This document shows positions 24,319 through 33,825 of a stretch of DNA of 64,000 nt, piece after piece; position 1 is the stretch's first letter, and each line of letters opens with the position of its first letter. Below the pieces are notes generated by a model that was not told where the DNA came from, made no database searches, and was given only the letters and a program-made list of their open reading frames with translations. Both the position numbers and the translations under genes were made by a program. Source of the stretch: Clostridiales bacterium (GTDB taxonomy: Bacteria > Bacillota > Clostridia > Saccharofermentanales > Saccharofermentanaceae); NCBI GenBank assembly GCA_017617995.1, contig JAFZVE010000012.1:25366-89365 (forward strand), written 5' to 3'.

Positions 24319-26064
24319 TCAGTCGTAATAACTCGCACCGACGAACAGGTCGTATCCGCTTTCTCCATCGAAGTAAACATCGTAGTCTGAGTAATCCAGT
24401 TTGTATACGATCATCTGGAATTCCTGATTCTTCGATTCGTCCTGATTGAGTGTCGTGAAGTATGCCAGGTCTTTTGCCGTATCCACACCGATCAGACGGA
24501 CAGGCGTGCCGGCCGGGATGGAGACAGCATCGCTTGTCGGAGTGCCGTTATCGTCGAAGATGCCCAGCGTCATATCGATCGCAGTCGCAGCGATGGCGCT
24601 CTTCCGAAGGAAGGTATCTGTCTGGTCCGGGAAACCGCCGGTCCCGATCATGGTGCAGGTGTACGAGAAATGACCGGTACCTGCGAGATCGGAACGATGA
24701 AAGACGTGTACACACGACGGGTCATAGGGGATCTCGCCGATCTCACCGGTCCTGCCGATGTAGTCGAAATTCCCGTTATTGAGGTGGTATATCAATGTGG
24801 TGTTGACCGGATCTTCCATGGAAAGCTCGATATAGAGGTAGTAGCCGGAATCGGTATAGACCATGGTGACCCAGGCGATCGAATCGGCTCCGTCGTCCTC
24901 ATATTCACCGAAGTTGCAGGGATGACCGTTGTAAGAGATCTCGAGGTCTAAATCGTAGTATGTTCCCTTATTCGCGACAGTGACGATATCGAGGGAACCG
25001 TCTTCATCGAAGTCCCAGTAAATCTCGTCAAAAGCGTCCGCGGTCAGACAGTAATATTCCGGAGTCGAGCAGAAATAGGAAAGATCGACACATCCGCCGA
25101 GGTGCAGGACAGGGATCGAGAACGAAAAGATCGTGGGCTCGCCCGCGGAGGGGGCTTCCTGGAACATGATGATCGTGTTCTGCGACATGACAAAAGAGAT
25201 GTCGCTTCCGCTCCTGATGCCGTCGATCAGCGTCATGAGAGCAGAATTCTGATCCTCGACCGATTCATCGTGATCGTCCGGATCCGTCGGAAGGATGTAT
25301 TCGGATACGGCATCGGCAAAAGCACTCCGGTCGAAGACGATATCGTCAAATGTAATCGCCTCTGCAGTCTCGGAATCATAGTTATAAAGGGAGAGCGAGT
25401 GCCCGTCGCTTCCGATCAGGAAAGCGTAATCAACGATATAGAACGAGCATACTTTGCTGTCTGCGCGGTAGATCTGATAGAGCGTACTGATGTACTGGGA
25501 ACTGACATCCCAGTAAGAGTCCGAATCGGCGGTCTTGGCGGCCTCGATAAGCGATTGCACACCGGTCTCGTAGAGTCCATCCTGGAGGGATGCGTAATTG
25601 GCATCGAGAGTGCTGAATACGTCATTTAACGCCCTATAGCCGGTATCTTCGACCGTATAGACATCGCGGTAATAATCGATTTTAAGGAGGCGGTCATCTT
25701 CGGTCTGGGCAGCGAACTCCGCATACGCGAGCTCGACAGGCTCGTTGGTCAGGCGGAGTGTCGTAAGGTCATGTGACAGCGCCGGAAGATCCATGTTATA
25801 AGGATCGCCGGATGAGGTGGTACCGTACGTCGAGGAGTCAGCCGTTTCGGATGATTCGGATGTGTCCGTGGGATCGGTATCGTCCGTCGGCTCCGTATCG
25901 TCCGTGCTCTCAGATGGCTCGGTCTCATCTGTATCTTCGGTGTCCTCGGTCTTTGTCGTTTTCTTCGATTTCTTGGACTTCCTTGTCGTTTCTTCCTCCT
26001 TGGAGCATCCTGCCAGCGAAAGGACCATAGCCATGGAGAGCAAAACTGCGATACTACGTTTCAT
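24319..26064 (-). CDS. Lipoprotein, paralogous Lys/Thr-linker family, member 1
   Basis: A 581-residue secreted lipoprotein. The signal peptide has lipobox LAGC at about residue 20, followed by Lys/Thr and then Thr/Asp/Glu/Pro linker sequence to about residue 80. The body has the features of the family also present at 57137, 58872 and 62025. These are a central segment around IYRADSKVCSFYIV, similar in pattern to the DUF3298/RsiV fold; a VLHLGGCVDLSYFCSTPEYYCL segment; and an EF-hand-like acidic motif EIYWDFDEDGSLDIV. No enzyme motif is seen. It is the most divergent member and stands apart from the others. Surface binding or sensing is a guess. Confidence 0.65.
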   Translation of the reverse strand: MKRSIAVLLSMAMVLSLAGCSKEEETTRKSKKSKKTTKTEDTEDTDETEPSESTDDTEPTDDTDPTDTSESSETADSSTYGTTSSGDPYNMDLPALSHDLTTLRLTNEPVELAYAEFAAQTEDDRLLKIDYYRDVYTVEDTGYRALNDVFSTLDANYASLQDGLYETGVQSLIEAAKTADSDSYWDVSSQYISTLYQIYRADSKVCSFYIVDYAFLIGSDGHSLSLYNYDSETAEAITFDDIVFDRSAFADAVSEYILPTDPDDHDESVEDQNSALMTLIDGIRSGSDISFVMSQNTIIMFQEAPSAGEPTIFSFSIPVLHLGGCVDLSYFCSTPEYYCLTADAFDEIYWDFDEDGSLDIVTVANKGTYYDLDLEISYNGHPCNFGEYEDDGADSIAWVTMVYTDSGYYLYIELSMEDPVNTTLIYHLNNGNFDYIGRTGEIGEIPYDPSCVHVFHRSDLAGTGHFSYTCTMIGTGGFPDQTDTFLRKSAIAATAIDMTLGIFDDNGTPTSDAVSIPAGTPVRLIGVDTAKDLAYFTTLNQDESKNQEFQMIVYKLDYSDYDVYFDGESGYDLFVGASYYD

Positions 26065-26214
26065 TTTCTTCCTCCCTTTCCGGAAAATACCGGGGTTATG
26101 GCTGCGACCGGTCCCGTGAAAGGCGCATCCTTCGCGATCACAGCCTGCACGGGAGAAGCACAGCTCAGCTCAAGAGTAGCACTTCCGGAAAGAATTGTAA
26201 AACAACATAGGAAA

Positions 26215-26292
26215 ATGCGAAAGATTGTTATACTAATCGGGACAATTCTGGTTTGTATAACGCTCGAAATGGGAATATATTGTTATCGATAG
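26215..26292 (+). CDS. Possible 25-residue hydrophobic peptide
   Basis: A short frame begins MRKIVILIGTILVC and ends GIYCYR, which is a single amphipathic/hydrophobic membrane-like segment with a positive N-terminus. AGGAAA lies immediately upstream of the ATG, closer than ideal. It is followed 60 bases later by a clear terminator. It could equally be part of a non-coding RNA; a TATACT box inside it (26229-26234) might start a transcript of about 150 bases. Confidence 0.3.
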   Translation: MRKIVILIGTILVCITLEMGIYCYR

Positions 26293-26350
26293 GTAAATAA
26301 CGAGCGTGGATTGGATCAGAATTTCCGTCATCGGAAATCGCTCATAGCGC

Positions 26351-26388
26351 AGAGGTCGGTTTATGTGTTTCCCGACCTCTGTTTTTTT
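26351..26388 (+). terminator. Rho-independent terminator without an obvious gene
   Basis: AGAGGTCGG at 26351-26359 and CCGACCTCT at 26372-26380 pair perfectly, followed by seven T residues. It is oriented for plus-strand transcription, yet the nearest upstream gene runs the other way. Confidence 0.8.
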
Positions 26389-26557
26389 CTTTGTAAAAAC
26401 GGACATGGGTTTTCTGGAATAACGGAGTCGACATATTGGCCGGACACGGGAAAACGTCGTGGTGCGTAACCAGAAAATTGCAGATATGTCACTTTATTGT
26501 CACTCCTTTCGTATATACTAGAATCGTGGTGTTAGGATTATACAAGAGGGAACAAGA

Positions 26558-28426
26558 ATGAAGAAACACAAGAATATAGCAGCGCGTTTTGCCATGCGGC
26601 TGTCCGGCATGATTCTGACTGCGGCAGTCCTTGTTACTTCGTGTGTGATTCCCTCGCGGGCGCGGGCAAAGACGAACCCGACCGCGGAATTCATCGATAG
26701 AACATATGAGATCCTGGCCTCGGCCAAGCCGGACGCAGGACGTTTCGATTTCTGGTACAGGAATCTTTCCTCCGGAAATATATCAGCAACGAGCATGATC
26801 GACATGATGATCTCTTCCCCGCAGCTGATGCTGGGAGAAGAGACCCGTCTTCCGGAAGGGGAGCAGCTCCTCGATTCCCTGTCGCTTCTCATGACGGAGA
26901 AACCGATGGAACCGCAGCAGAAGAGCACCTATCTCGACTATATGGCACATGGTGTAAGTGTCCGGCGCGTGATCTATGATCTGTCCGTCATGACGGAGTA
27001 CATCGGGGTATGCGGACGCTATACCGTAAGGCACGATGGCCTTTCCGATCTATCACCCCGTGACACCAATCCGGATCTTACGAAATATGTCTATAACATG
27101 CTGACTGATCTTACCTACGGAAGACCGGCCACGAGCGAAGAGTGCGACGACTGGTGCGCGCGTTTCCTCGGAGGGCAGGCGGTCGCCCCGGCGATCGACG
27201 ATGCCGCGAAGACCGGTCCGGTCGCGGGAAGTGCGATGACGGACGAAGAGAAGGTGGTCCTGATCTACCGTACCATGGTCGGGCAGGAGATCTCCGCGGA
27301 GGAGAAGGGCAGCTATCAGGAAGCGCTCGCCAACGGCATGTCGATGAGCTATGTCGTACAGAAGATAAGTGAAACGGCGCTTTTCCAGATGAAGTGCACG
27401 GACCTTCAAATCCTGGCCGGAAGCGTGGAACTGACCGAGCCCCGTGACAATAACTATGAGCTGACGAGTTTCCTCACTCGTCTGTATACGCGCTTCTCAG
27501 GGAACAGGCCGACAGCGGAAGATCTTAACGGCTATGTCCTTCAGACGATCGAGGATCCGGGAACGGTGAGAGAGGTCATCACGCAGATGCTCTCGGCGCC
27601 AGAGTGCCAGGAGCTCATCCCGTCGGATGAGGAATTCCTCAATACTGTATACGAAGTATTCTACGGATATACGCCGGACAATAGTAAGACGAAGGCCTAC
27701 CTGATCGGCATGAGTAACGGTATCACGAGGTCGCGTATCCTCAGCGAGATCCTGAAGGATCCGGCCTTTGACGAGAAGATGGCGGAATACGGGATCGATA
27801 CGCGGGTCGAGAAGATCGTCCCCGAGAAACTCGTGGCCCTGACCTTCGACGATGGCCCGTATACTCCGGTCACGATGCGTATCCTCGATGCCCTCGAGCC
27901 CTATGGCGCGCATGCGACGTTCTTCGTAGTCGGGAACCGTGTCGGGAATTATTCCGAGAGTGTCATCCGTGCGACGAACCTCGGTTGTGAGATCGCGGAC
28001 CATACCTGGAACCATACGACACTGACGAAGATCTCCGGCGATGCCGTCAGCCAGCAGATCTGGGACTGTGCCGAGACCGTTTACAATCTCACGGGCGTCT
28101 GCCCACGCGTGATGCGTCCGGTCGGCGGCTCTTACAACTCCACCGTTTCAGCGAACGTGGGAATGCCCATGATCATCTGGTCGGTAGACACGAACGACTG
28201 GAAATACAGAGACAGCCAGCATGTCATCGACGAGATCATGAACAACGTCAGGGACGGGGACATCATCCTGATGCACGATCTTTATGAGTCGACGGCCGAT
28301 GCGGTCGAGTATGTCGTTCCGGCACTCATCGAGGCCGGATACACGCTGGTCACGATCAGTGAACTTGCGGAGTATAAGGGCATCGACATGGAGAACGGCA
28401 AGGCGTATTTCTCCATGCGCGGATAG
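26558..28426 (+). CDS. Secreted polysaccharide deacetylase with DUF4214-like repeats
   Basis: A 622-residue exported protein. A signal peptide occupies about residues 1-37. About five DUF4214-like helical repeats follow, such as EFIDRTYEILASAKPDAGRF and FLTRLYTRFSGNRPTAEDL. DUF4214 modules occur in secreted and S-layer-type proteins. From about residue 425 there is a complete NodB homology domain: TFDDGP, DHTWNHTT, RPVGGSYN, VDTNDW and ILMHD carry the Asp/His/His metal site and catalytic residues. It should remove acetyl groups from a cell-wall or surface polysaccharide such as peptidoglycan GlcNAc. It stands in front of the MoxR operon with 95 bases between. Confidence 0.85.
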   Translation: MKKHKNIAARFAMRLSGMILTAAVLVTSCVIPSRARAKTNPTAEFIDRTYEILASAKPDAGRFDFWYRNLSSGNISATSMIDMMISSPQLMLGEETRLPEGEQLLDSLSLLMTEKPMEPQQKSTYLDYMAHGVSVRRVIYDLSVMTEYIGVCGRYTVRHDGLSDLSPRDTNPDLTKYVYNMLTDLTYGRPATSEECDDWCARFLGGQAVAPAIDDAAKTGPVAGSAMTDEEKVVLIYRTMVGQEISAEEKGSYQEALANGMSMSYVVQKISETALFQMKCTDLQILAGSVELTEPRDNNYELTSFLTRLYTRFSGNRPTAEDLNGYVLQTIEDPGTVREVITQMLSAPECQELIPSDEEFLNTVYEVFYGYTPDNSKTKAYLIGMSNGITRSRILSEILKDPAFDEKMAEYGIDTRVEKIVPEKLVALTFDDGPYTPVTMRILDALEPYGAHATFFVVGNRVGNYSESVIRATNLGCEIADHTWNHTTLTKISGDAVSQQIWDCAETVYNLTGVCPRVMRPVGGSYNSTVSANVGMPMIIWSVDTNDWKYRDSQHVIDEIMNNVRDGDIILMHDLYESTADAVEYVVPALIEAGYTLVTISELAEYKGIDMENGKAYFSMRG

Positions 28427-28521
28427 CGGCGAAGGAGCGATCGGAAGAGAGTCCGGGAAACGAAGGGAACAAGCCCGGAAGAGATTCCGGGAAACGAAAT
28501 AAAGAAGTAGAGGGAAGTAAA

Positions 28522-29454
28522 ATGAGTGAGAAAACAAATGCGATCATCGCTGAGGTCAAGAAGGTCATCTGCGGTAAGGACTATGTGATCCTGCAGGCAC
28601 TGGCCGGGATCCTCTCCGGAGGCCATGTCCTGATCGAGGATGTCCCCGGCGTCGGCAAAACCACTATGGCCCTGGCTTTTTCGAGAACCCTGGGTCTCGA
28701 TTACGGCCGTGTCCAGTTCACGCCGGACGTACTGCCGTCGGATATTACGGGTTTTTCTGTCTTCGACAAGCAGTCGCAGACCATGAAATACCAGCCGGGA
28801 TCGATCTTCCACAACCTCTTTCTAGCCGATGAGCTGAACCGTGCTTCTTCGAGAACCCAGTCCGCGCTCCTCGAGGCGATGGAGGAAGGACAGGTCACGG
28901 TCGACGGCAACACCTATGCTCTTCCGAAGCCATTTACCGTATTTGCGACACAGAACCCGTCTGGTGCATCCGGTACATCACTTCTTCCGGACTCACAGAT
29001 GGACCGTTTTGTGATCCGTATCTCCATGGGATATCCGTCCAATGCGGATGAGAAAGCGATGCTCGAGCAGAGAAAGAACGGACAGAATCCGATGAATGCC
29101 ATCCGCTGTCTCAGCAGTGCCCAGGAGCTGAACGCCATGCAGGCGGAAGTCAGCCATGTATTCGTAAGTGAGCCGCTGCTGGACTACATCATCGCACTGG
29201 TCGCCAAGAGCCGTGTCCACAAGGACCTCGAACGCGGAGCGAGCCCGCGTGCCACGCTGGCCCTGGCTTCGATGAGCCGCGCTTATGCGTATCTTTTCCA
29301 TAGAGACTATGTCATTCCTGCCGACGTACAGGCTGTCTTCCCGGCCGTCATGTGCCACAGACTTCTCCTGACACCGGAAGCAGAGGTCAATGAGAGACGT
29401 GCGTCGGATATTGTCCGTGATATCGTTAAGTCTGTCCCGGCACCGAAAATCTGA
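28522..29454 (+). CDS. MoxR family AAA+ ATPase
   Basis: A 310-residue AAA+ ATPase of the MoxR group, chaperone-like ATPases that act with membrane or surface partners. Walker A GVGKTTMA, Walker B FLADELNRASSRTQSALLEAMEE, sensor 1 FATQNPSG and sensor 2 SPRATLALASMSRAY are all in place. It begins an operon with a DUF58 protein and a transglutaminase-like membrane protein, the classic set found across bacteria. AGGGAAG precedes the ATG. Confidence 0.9.
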   Translation: MSEKTNAIIAEVKKVICGKDYVILQALAGILSGGHVLIEDVPGVGKTTMALAFSRTLGLDYGRVQFTPDVLPSDITGFSVFDKQSQTMKYQPGSIFHNLFLADELNRASSRTQSALLEAMEEGQVTVDGNTYALPKPFTVFATQNPSGASGTSLLPDSQMDRFVIRISMGYPSNADEKAMLEQRKNGQNPMNAIRCLSSAQELNAMQAEVSHVFVSEPLLDYIIALVAKSRVHKDLERGASPRATLALASMSRAYAYLFHRDYVIPADVQAVFPAVMCHRLLLTPEAEVNERRASDIVRDIVKSVPAPKI

Positions 29455-29466
29455 GAAGAGGTCAAG

Positions 29467-30375
29467 ATGGCGAAGAACTGGCTGATCTACATACTTGCCC
29501 TGATCGGCACGATCACCTTTTTCCTGTTTTACCAGATGTGGCTGGCCTGGTATTGCCTGGTGCTGCTTCTTCTGATCCCTCCGCTTGCGCTGTTTATCGC
29601 GCTGGTCTCACGAAGGGGGAGTTCTTTCTCTATCGTGAGCCCGAAGAGCGTGAAGATCGGCGATGAAGCGATACTGAAGATCAAAGTGATGACGAGAAGG
29701 ATCGCGACATTCTCGATCGTGAAGATGGAGATTCTGATCACGGAGAGAATGACGGAAGAAAAGACGAGGAAAAGGGCTTTTGTCCAGGGAAGTGCGATCA
29801 TGGAGATCCCGATCGAGACGAAACACTGTGGAAGCTTCCACTATGAACTCGACAAGATCCGCGTATACGATCCTTTTGGATTGTTCGGGTTCCGCGCGAA
29901 GAAGAAAGCTTCAAGTGAGGTCGTGATCCATCCGGTGCCGCAGATCCCGGAGGCGATCCCGCGCCTGAACGGCTTTAAAGCCAAGACTCTCCGACGTTCA
30001 AATTCACCTTACTCGGAGATCTACGATGTGCGTGATTACGTCGCCGGTGACCCGATCAAGAATATCCACTGGAAGGCTTCCGCGAAGAAGGATGCCCTCA
30101 TGATCAAGGAACCGCAGGAGGAGTGCTATGGTCACGCACGTGTTTTCCTGACCCTGGCCGAGGACCGGGATACCTTCGATCGGAAGATGGGGGAAGTGCT
30201 TTTTACATCGAATTATTTCTTGTCCAGAGACATACCACATAAGATCCGTGTCCTGCCGCCGATGAGGCGGGAGATCGGCTTCGACATCCAGTCCCAGCGC
30301 GATCTGGACACGGCGATACTGCGTATCCTCCATATGCGGATACCGAAGGAGACGGCCGATGCGAAGAAAGATTGA
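29467..30375 (+). CDS. DUF58 domain protein
   Basis: A 302-residue protein with two N-terminal membrane helices (about residues 5-45) and a cytoplasmic or surface DUF58 domain. The DUF58 signature RDYVAGDPIKNIHWKASAKKDALMIKE is at about residues 190-217. DUF58 proteins often carry a von Willebrand-like fold and partner MoxR ATPases. It starts 12 bases after the MoxR gene and overlaps the next gene by 17 bases, so translation of the three is coupled. Confidence 0.9.
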   Translation: MAKNWLIYILALIGTITFFLFYQMWLAWYCLVLLLLIPPLALFIALVSRRGSSFSIVSPKSVKIGDEAILKIKVMTRRIATFSIVKMEILITERMTEEKTRKRAFVQGSAIMEIPIETKHCGSFHYELDKIRVYDPFGLFGFRAKKKASSEVVIHPVPQIPEAIPRLNGFKAKTLRRSNSPYSEIYDVRDYVAGDPIKNIHWKASAKKDALMIKEPQEECYGHARVFLTLAEDRDTFDRKMGEVLFTSNYFLSRDIPHKIRVLPPMRREIGFDIQSQRDLDTAILRILHMRIPKETADAKKD

Positions 30376-32773
30376 GACTATCCGGGCCGTGCAGACTTCG
30401 CCGGGTCCGAGGACATACCTGCTGTCGACACTTCTTTCCACATTCCTGAGTGTGGGCTTTACCATGATGCTGATCAGTACCTACGAGCTTGAGATCGAGA
30501 CGACGTTCTTCATCGTCGTGATCGTGCTCTTGTCATTTTTGGCGACCCTGATCCATATCAAGACCGAGAAGATAAAATGGATCTCGCCGGTATTGATCCT
30601 CGGCATGCCGCTTCTGATCTTCTTCCTCATCTATATGGACATGATGGATACCGGATCCGGATTCGAGCATGTGATGTACAATCTCAAACGCTATTCTTTC
30701 CGCAGCCTGAACATGGACTTTGAACGGCAGAAGAATGCGGAAACGGCACTTACGATGCTTATGATCGTACTGAATCTTTTCCCGGTTCTCGTGACGACCT
30801 GGGTGATCACGAGAAGGAAGAACGTGCTGCTCTCGCTTCTTACCTATGTGCCGTTCTTCGGCTGCTCAGTCGCACTGAACTATATGTTTCCGGGACAGGT
30901 CTGGTGTGAGATGGCGCTCTTCGGAGTGATCCTCCTGTGTCTGTTCCAGAATGCCAAGAAAGCCGACAGAAGGACCAGCGAGAAGAGGCTCCTGTATCTC
31001 ATGATCCCTGCCCTGATTCTGGTATTGATCGTGGGCGTGGCCTTCCCTAAGAAGTCATACGACAAGCAGGAACTCGCGGCGAAACAGATGTCCACGATCC
31101 GCTCGATCATCACGAAAACTTCTAAGTCGAAAACTGTGCAGGATCTTGCACAGGGCGTGCAGAAACTCCCCGGTACGAATGAATTCGTCGAGAAGTCCAC
31201 GAAGTCCTATATGGGAAGTGTGATCATGGAATCGGTGGCCAGCGGAATCGCCGTCGCCAATTCGCGAACAGAAAATCTCCTTTCGGTCGGAAACTTCGAT
31301 CCGCCGAATTTCGCCGTGATGAGTATCCGAAGGTCGGAGAATCCAAGTGCGGTTCCGGTATCCAAAACTTCCTATCTCTATCTCAAGAATACTTCCATGG
31401 ACGAGTATACGGGTCATGCCTGGAATGTTTCCTATTACGAACCGGACTACGACAAGATCTTTCTTGCCGGAAATAATGAGCTGCCGAGGGAGGAAGCGGA
31501 CTACATTCTCCAGATCAATTGCAAGCTTACCGCAGACATTAACTACATTCCTCTTTATGTCGATGGTTTTAATGTCTCGTCCGATTTCTCTTCACGTATC
31601 GATGTGAAAGATTACTACAATATCAAGATGCAGGTTCCGGCCAGCGGAGCATGGGAATACACCTACGCATACTCACCTCTGCCGCTTCAGAGGTATGAGG
31701 AACTCTGGACGCCCCAGTATCTGGATTATGTCCAGGACGACTGTCTGGAACTTCCGGAGGAGACGGTCAATGCGATTTTGGACAGCGGCATGCTTCCGGA
31801 CTGGTTCATCGACCAGATGAACGGTGATCTGGATATGTCAACCTATGAGATCGTCCGTGCCGTGACTGACTTCGTCAGCCGTCTGCATCCTTACGATGCA
31901 CATACGGAATTCCCGCCTGAGAACAGGGATTTCGTTGTGTGGTTCCTGACGGAAGCAAAAACCGGTTTCTGTGTGCACTACGCTTCGACTGCTGTTGTAC
32001 TTCTTCGTATGCTGGGAATCCCTGCCCGTTACTGTACGGGTTATCTGGTCGATGGGATCCAGGGAGATAAGCTTAAGGAAGTATACTCCTCAGACGCGCA
32101 TGCGTGGTTCGAGTTCTTCGATACACAGCACGGCTGGGTCATGGGTGATGCTACTCCGGGCAATGCTATAGCTGCCGGAAGCTTCAACGTGGACGCGCTG
32201 ATGGAGAGCCTGGATATGGAGCCAACGGATATCCCGGATCATAAGTTATCCGGAGGAAACGGACAGGGAACGCTCACTTCTCCTACCCCTGCGGTCACAG
32301 AGGATCCAAGTAGCAAAACGCCTACACCGATTCCGACGAAGGATACGTCAGACTCGAAGAAAACTCCCGGCGCCGCAAGTACCGACGATACATCCGAAGG
32401 CGGTTTTTCCGGACTTTTCGCATCTTGGGGAGGGAAGATACTGGCCGCTGCCGTGGTTGTCCTGCTCCTCCTTCTTGCGCTCCGCCTCATCTATATCCGG
32501 TTGTGGAGACGTGCGATGAACGATGAGAATATCAACAACCGTGCCCGAGCCTACTACAGGTATTTCGCCATGATAGCACAGAAGTGGAAAGGCAGACCGT
32601 CAACACGCACATTTTTCATCGCGCAGAAGGCCGCCTTCAGTTCTGAAGGAATCACGGGAGAAGAGCTGGAGAGTCTGATCCGGACCGGCAAGAACACCCT
32701 CCTCGGCATGAAGAAGAAACAGCCGTGGTACAGGCGTGTGCCGGTAACGCTTCTGTGGGAAGTGAAGATCTGA
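30359..32773 (+). CDS. Transglutaminase-like membrane protein (TgpA-like)
   Basis: An 804-residue protein with about six membrane helices in the first 230 residues, a long extracytoplasmic region, a transglutaminase core (TGFCVHYASTAVVLLRMLG with Cys, SDAHAWFEFFD with His, WVMGDATPG with Asp), a Thr/Ser/Pro linker, a further membrane helix (about residues 700-720) and a cytoplasmic C-terminal region of DUF4129 type. This matches the TgpA/DUF3488 plan that accompanies MoxR and DUF58. The catalytic triad is intact, so a peptide-bond or crosslinking activity on the cell surface is likely. AAGGAG lies seven bases before the ATG. Confidence 0.85.
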   Translation: MRRKIETIRAVQTSPGPRTYLLSTLLSTFLSVGFTMMLISTYELEIETTFFIVVIVLLSFLATLIHIKTEKIKWISPVLILGMPLLIFFLIYMDMMDTGSGFEHVMYNLKRYSFRSLNMDFERQKNAETALTMLMIVLNLFPVLVTTWVITRRKNVLLSLLTYVPFFGCSVALNYMFPGQVWCEMALFGVILLCLFQNAKKADRRTSEKRLLYLMIPALILVLIVGVAFPKKSYDKQELAAKQMSTIRSIITKTSKSKTVQDLAQGVQKLPGTNEFVEKSTKSYMGSVIMESVASGIAVANSRTENLLSVGNFDPPNFAVMSIRRSENPSAVPVSKTSYLYLKNTSMDEYTGHAWNVSYYEPDYDKIFLAGNNELPREEADYILQINCKLTADINYIPLYVDGFNVSSDFSSRIDVKDYYNIKMQVPASGAWEYTYAYSPLPLQRYEELWTPQYLDYVQDDCLELPEETVNAILDSGMLPDWFIDQMNGDLDMSTYEIVRAVTDFVSRLHPYDAHTEFPPENRDFVVWFLTEAKTGFCVHYASTAVVLLRMLGIPARYCTGYLVDGIQGDKLKEVYSSDAHAWFEFFDTQHGWVMGDATPGNAIAAGSFNVDALMESLDMEPTDIPDHKLSGGNGQGTLTSPTPAVTEDPSSKTPTPIPTKDTSDSKKTPGAASTDDTSEGGFSGLFASWGGKILAAAVVVLLLLLALRLIYIRLWRRAMNDENINNRARAYYRYFAMIAQKWKGRPSTRTFFIAQKAAFSSEGITGEELESLIRTGKNTLLGMKKKQPWYRRVPVTLLWEVKI

Positions 32774-32830
32774 AATTCTTTATGAAAAAACTGAATGGCT
32801 CTGTTACCGGCGGAAGTTCCGGATACTGTA

Positions 32831-33100
32831 TCAGCCGGCGGCTTCCTTTTCCTTCGCCTCGAGTACAGCCTTCGCGAGCTGGTCGGCGCAGGAAGTGGAA
32901 TTAAATCCGCAGGTGTTTCCGGCGAGCTTTTCGGCGATATCCTCGGCAGTCCAGCCGTCTACGAGTTTACCGATGGCCTTGAGGTTGCCGTTACAACCGT
33001 TCGTGAAAACGACATCCGAGATGACGCCGTCGTTGATCTCAAAATCGATCTTCGAAGAGCAGACTCCGCTGGTACGATAAGTATAATGCATGGTTTTCAT
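32831..33100 (-). CDS. TSCPD domain protein (TIGR03905-type)
   Basis: An 89-residue protein, MKTMHYTYRTSGVCSSKIDF followed by FTNGCNGNLKAIGKLVDG and a Cys-containing STSCADQLAKAV segment. These are the hallmarks of the small stand-alone TSCPD family, a domain otherwise found at the end of some ribonucleotide reductases, probably binding metal or nucleic acid through its Cys residues. The frame is open to 33289, but the ATG at 33100 is preceded directly by an AGGAGG. It ends the converging region with the transglutaminase gene. Confidence 0.8.
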   Translation of the reverse strand: MKTMHYTYRTSGVCSSKIDFEINDGVISDVVFTNGCNGNLKAIGKLVDGWTAEDIAEKLAGNTCGFNSTSCADQLAKAVLEAKEKEAAG

Positions 33101-33104
33101 CCTC

Positions 33105-33689
33105 CTAATTCTTCGGCGGCAGAAGCGAGATGTCGCGCTCGACCGGACAGGGTGGGAGATACTTACTGAAGATCTCCACATATCTCGATCCGAAGGAGAT
33201 GGACACCAGTTCGGAGTAGGCGATGCGCGTCGGCTTTTCGTCCCAGTTTCCGTTCGTGTCAAAGCCCCGGACGAAGAGATACCGTTCATCCGTTTTCTCG
33301 ATGCGTCCGATCACGAAATCGATGTTGCCGCTATTGCGGTCTTCTGACTCGAAGATCGCATTTCTCTTGTTCTGCGACAGGTACCGGAGTACGCTGTCCC
33401 AAGAGGAGATATCGATGTCGGGCTTGACGAGCTGCGCCGTCACACCTTCGTTCTCCAGAATGTCATTGGTGATATCGGTCTTCGAGTTGATCTCTACAAT
33501 ATCCTTGAGCCTTCTGACTACATACCCGTCAAGACGGAAATCCTGTTCGTCTGCATAGAGAAACAGTTCTTCGTTGGCCTTAATGGGGAAGGCACTGTAG
33601 CAGTTCGGGTCTGCTTTGAGGAACATGTGGCAAAGAAGTGTCTGCCGGCAGGCTTCTTCCAGAACTGCCGTGATCTCGAATTTCTTCAT
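33105..33689 (-). CDS. Hypothetical protein
   Basis: A 194-residue cytoplasmic protein of unknown family, alternating alpha and beta in appearance. It contains LFLYADEQDFRLDGYVVRRL, suggestive of an all-beta half-barrel, followed by repeated short beta-rich motifs such as NAIFESEDRNSGNIDFVIG and RYLFVRGFDTNG. It lies four bases upstream of the TSCPD gene on the same strand, so they are probably one transcript. No motif gives a function. Confidence 0.6.
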   Translation of the reverse strand: MKKFEITAVLEEACRQTLLCHMFLKADPNCYSAFPIKANEELFLYADEQDFRLDGYVVRRLKDIVEINSKTDITNDILENEGVTAQLVKPDIDISSWDSVLRYLSQNKRNAIFESEDRNSGNIDFVIGRIEKTDERYLFVRGFDTNGNWDEKPTRIAYSELVSISFGSRYVEIFSKYLPPCPVERDISLLPPKN

Positions 33690-33765
33690 GGCGCCTCTCC
33701 TTTCCTGATATCGGTTTTCTTACGACGATTATATCATGAAGTGGGAAGAGACGTCTCCCACTCTG

Positions 33766-33774
33766 TGGTATACT
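33766..33774 (+). promoter_or_regulatory. Extended -10 promoter of the GGDEF gene
   Basis: TG-G-TATACT at 33766-33774, about 50 bases upstream of the ATG at 33826. Transcription from here would exclude the earlier in-frame start at 33736. Confidence 0.5.
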
Positions 33775-33825
33775 AGGTATATTACTTGGGGGAAGCATTT
33801 CTCATGCGGTACAAGAAGAGAGAAC

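Larger units (their letters stand above)
26065..26557. other. 493-base gap with an orphan terminator and a possible short transcript
   Basis: This lies between two divergently transcribed genes. On the plus strand it holds a 25-codon open frame (26215-26292) and a good terminator (26351-26388) that serves no annotated plus-strand gene, listed separately. The last 70 bases carry TATACT at 26514-26519, a likely -10 for the deacetylase gene. I see nothing else. Confidence 0.6.

Noticed and set aside
26098..26292. 64-codon plus-strand frame
   Set aside because: The first 39 codons look like random intergenic sequence; only the last 25 codons, from ATG 26215, have a membrane-peptide character.
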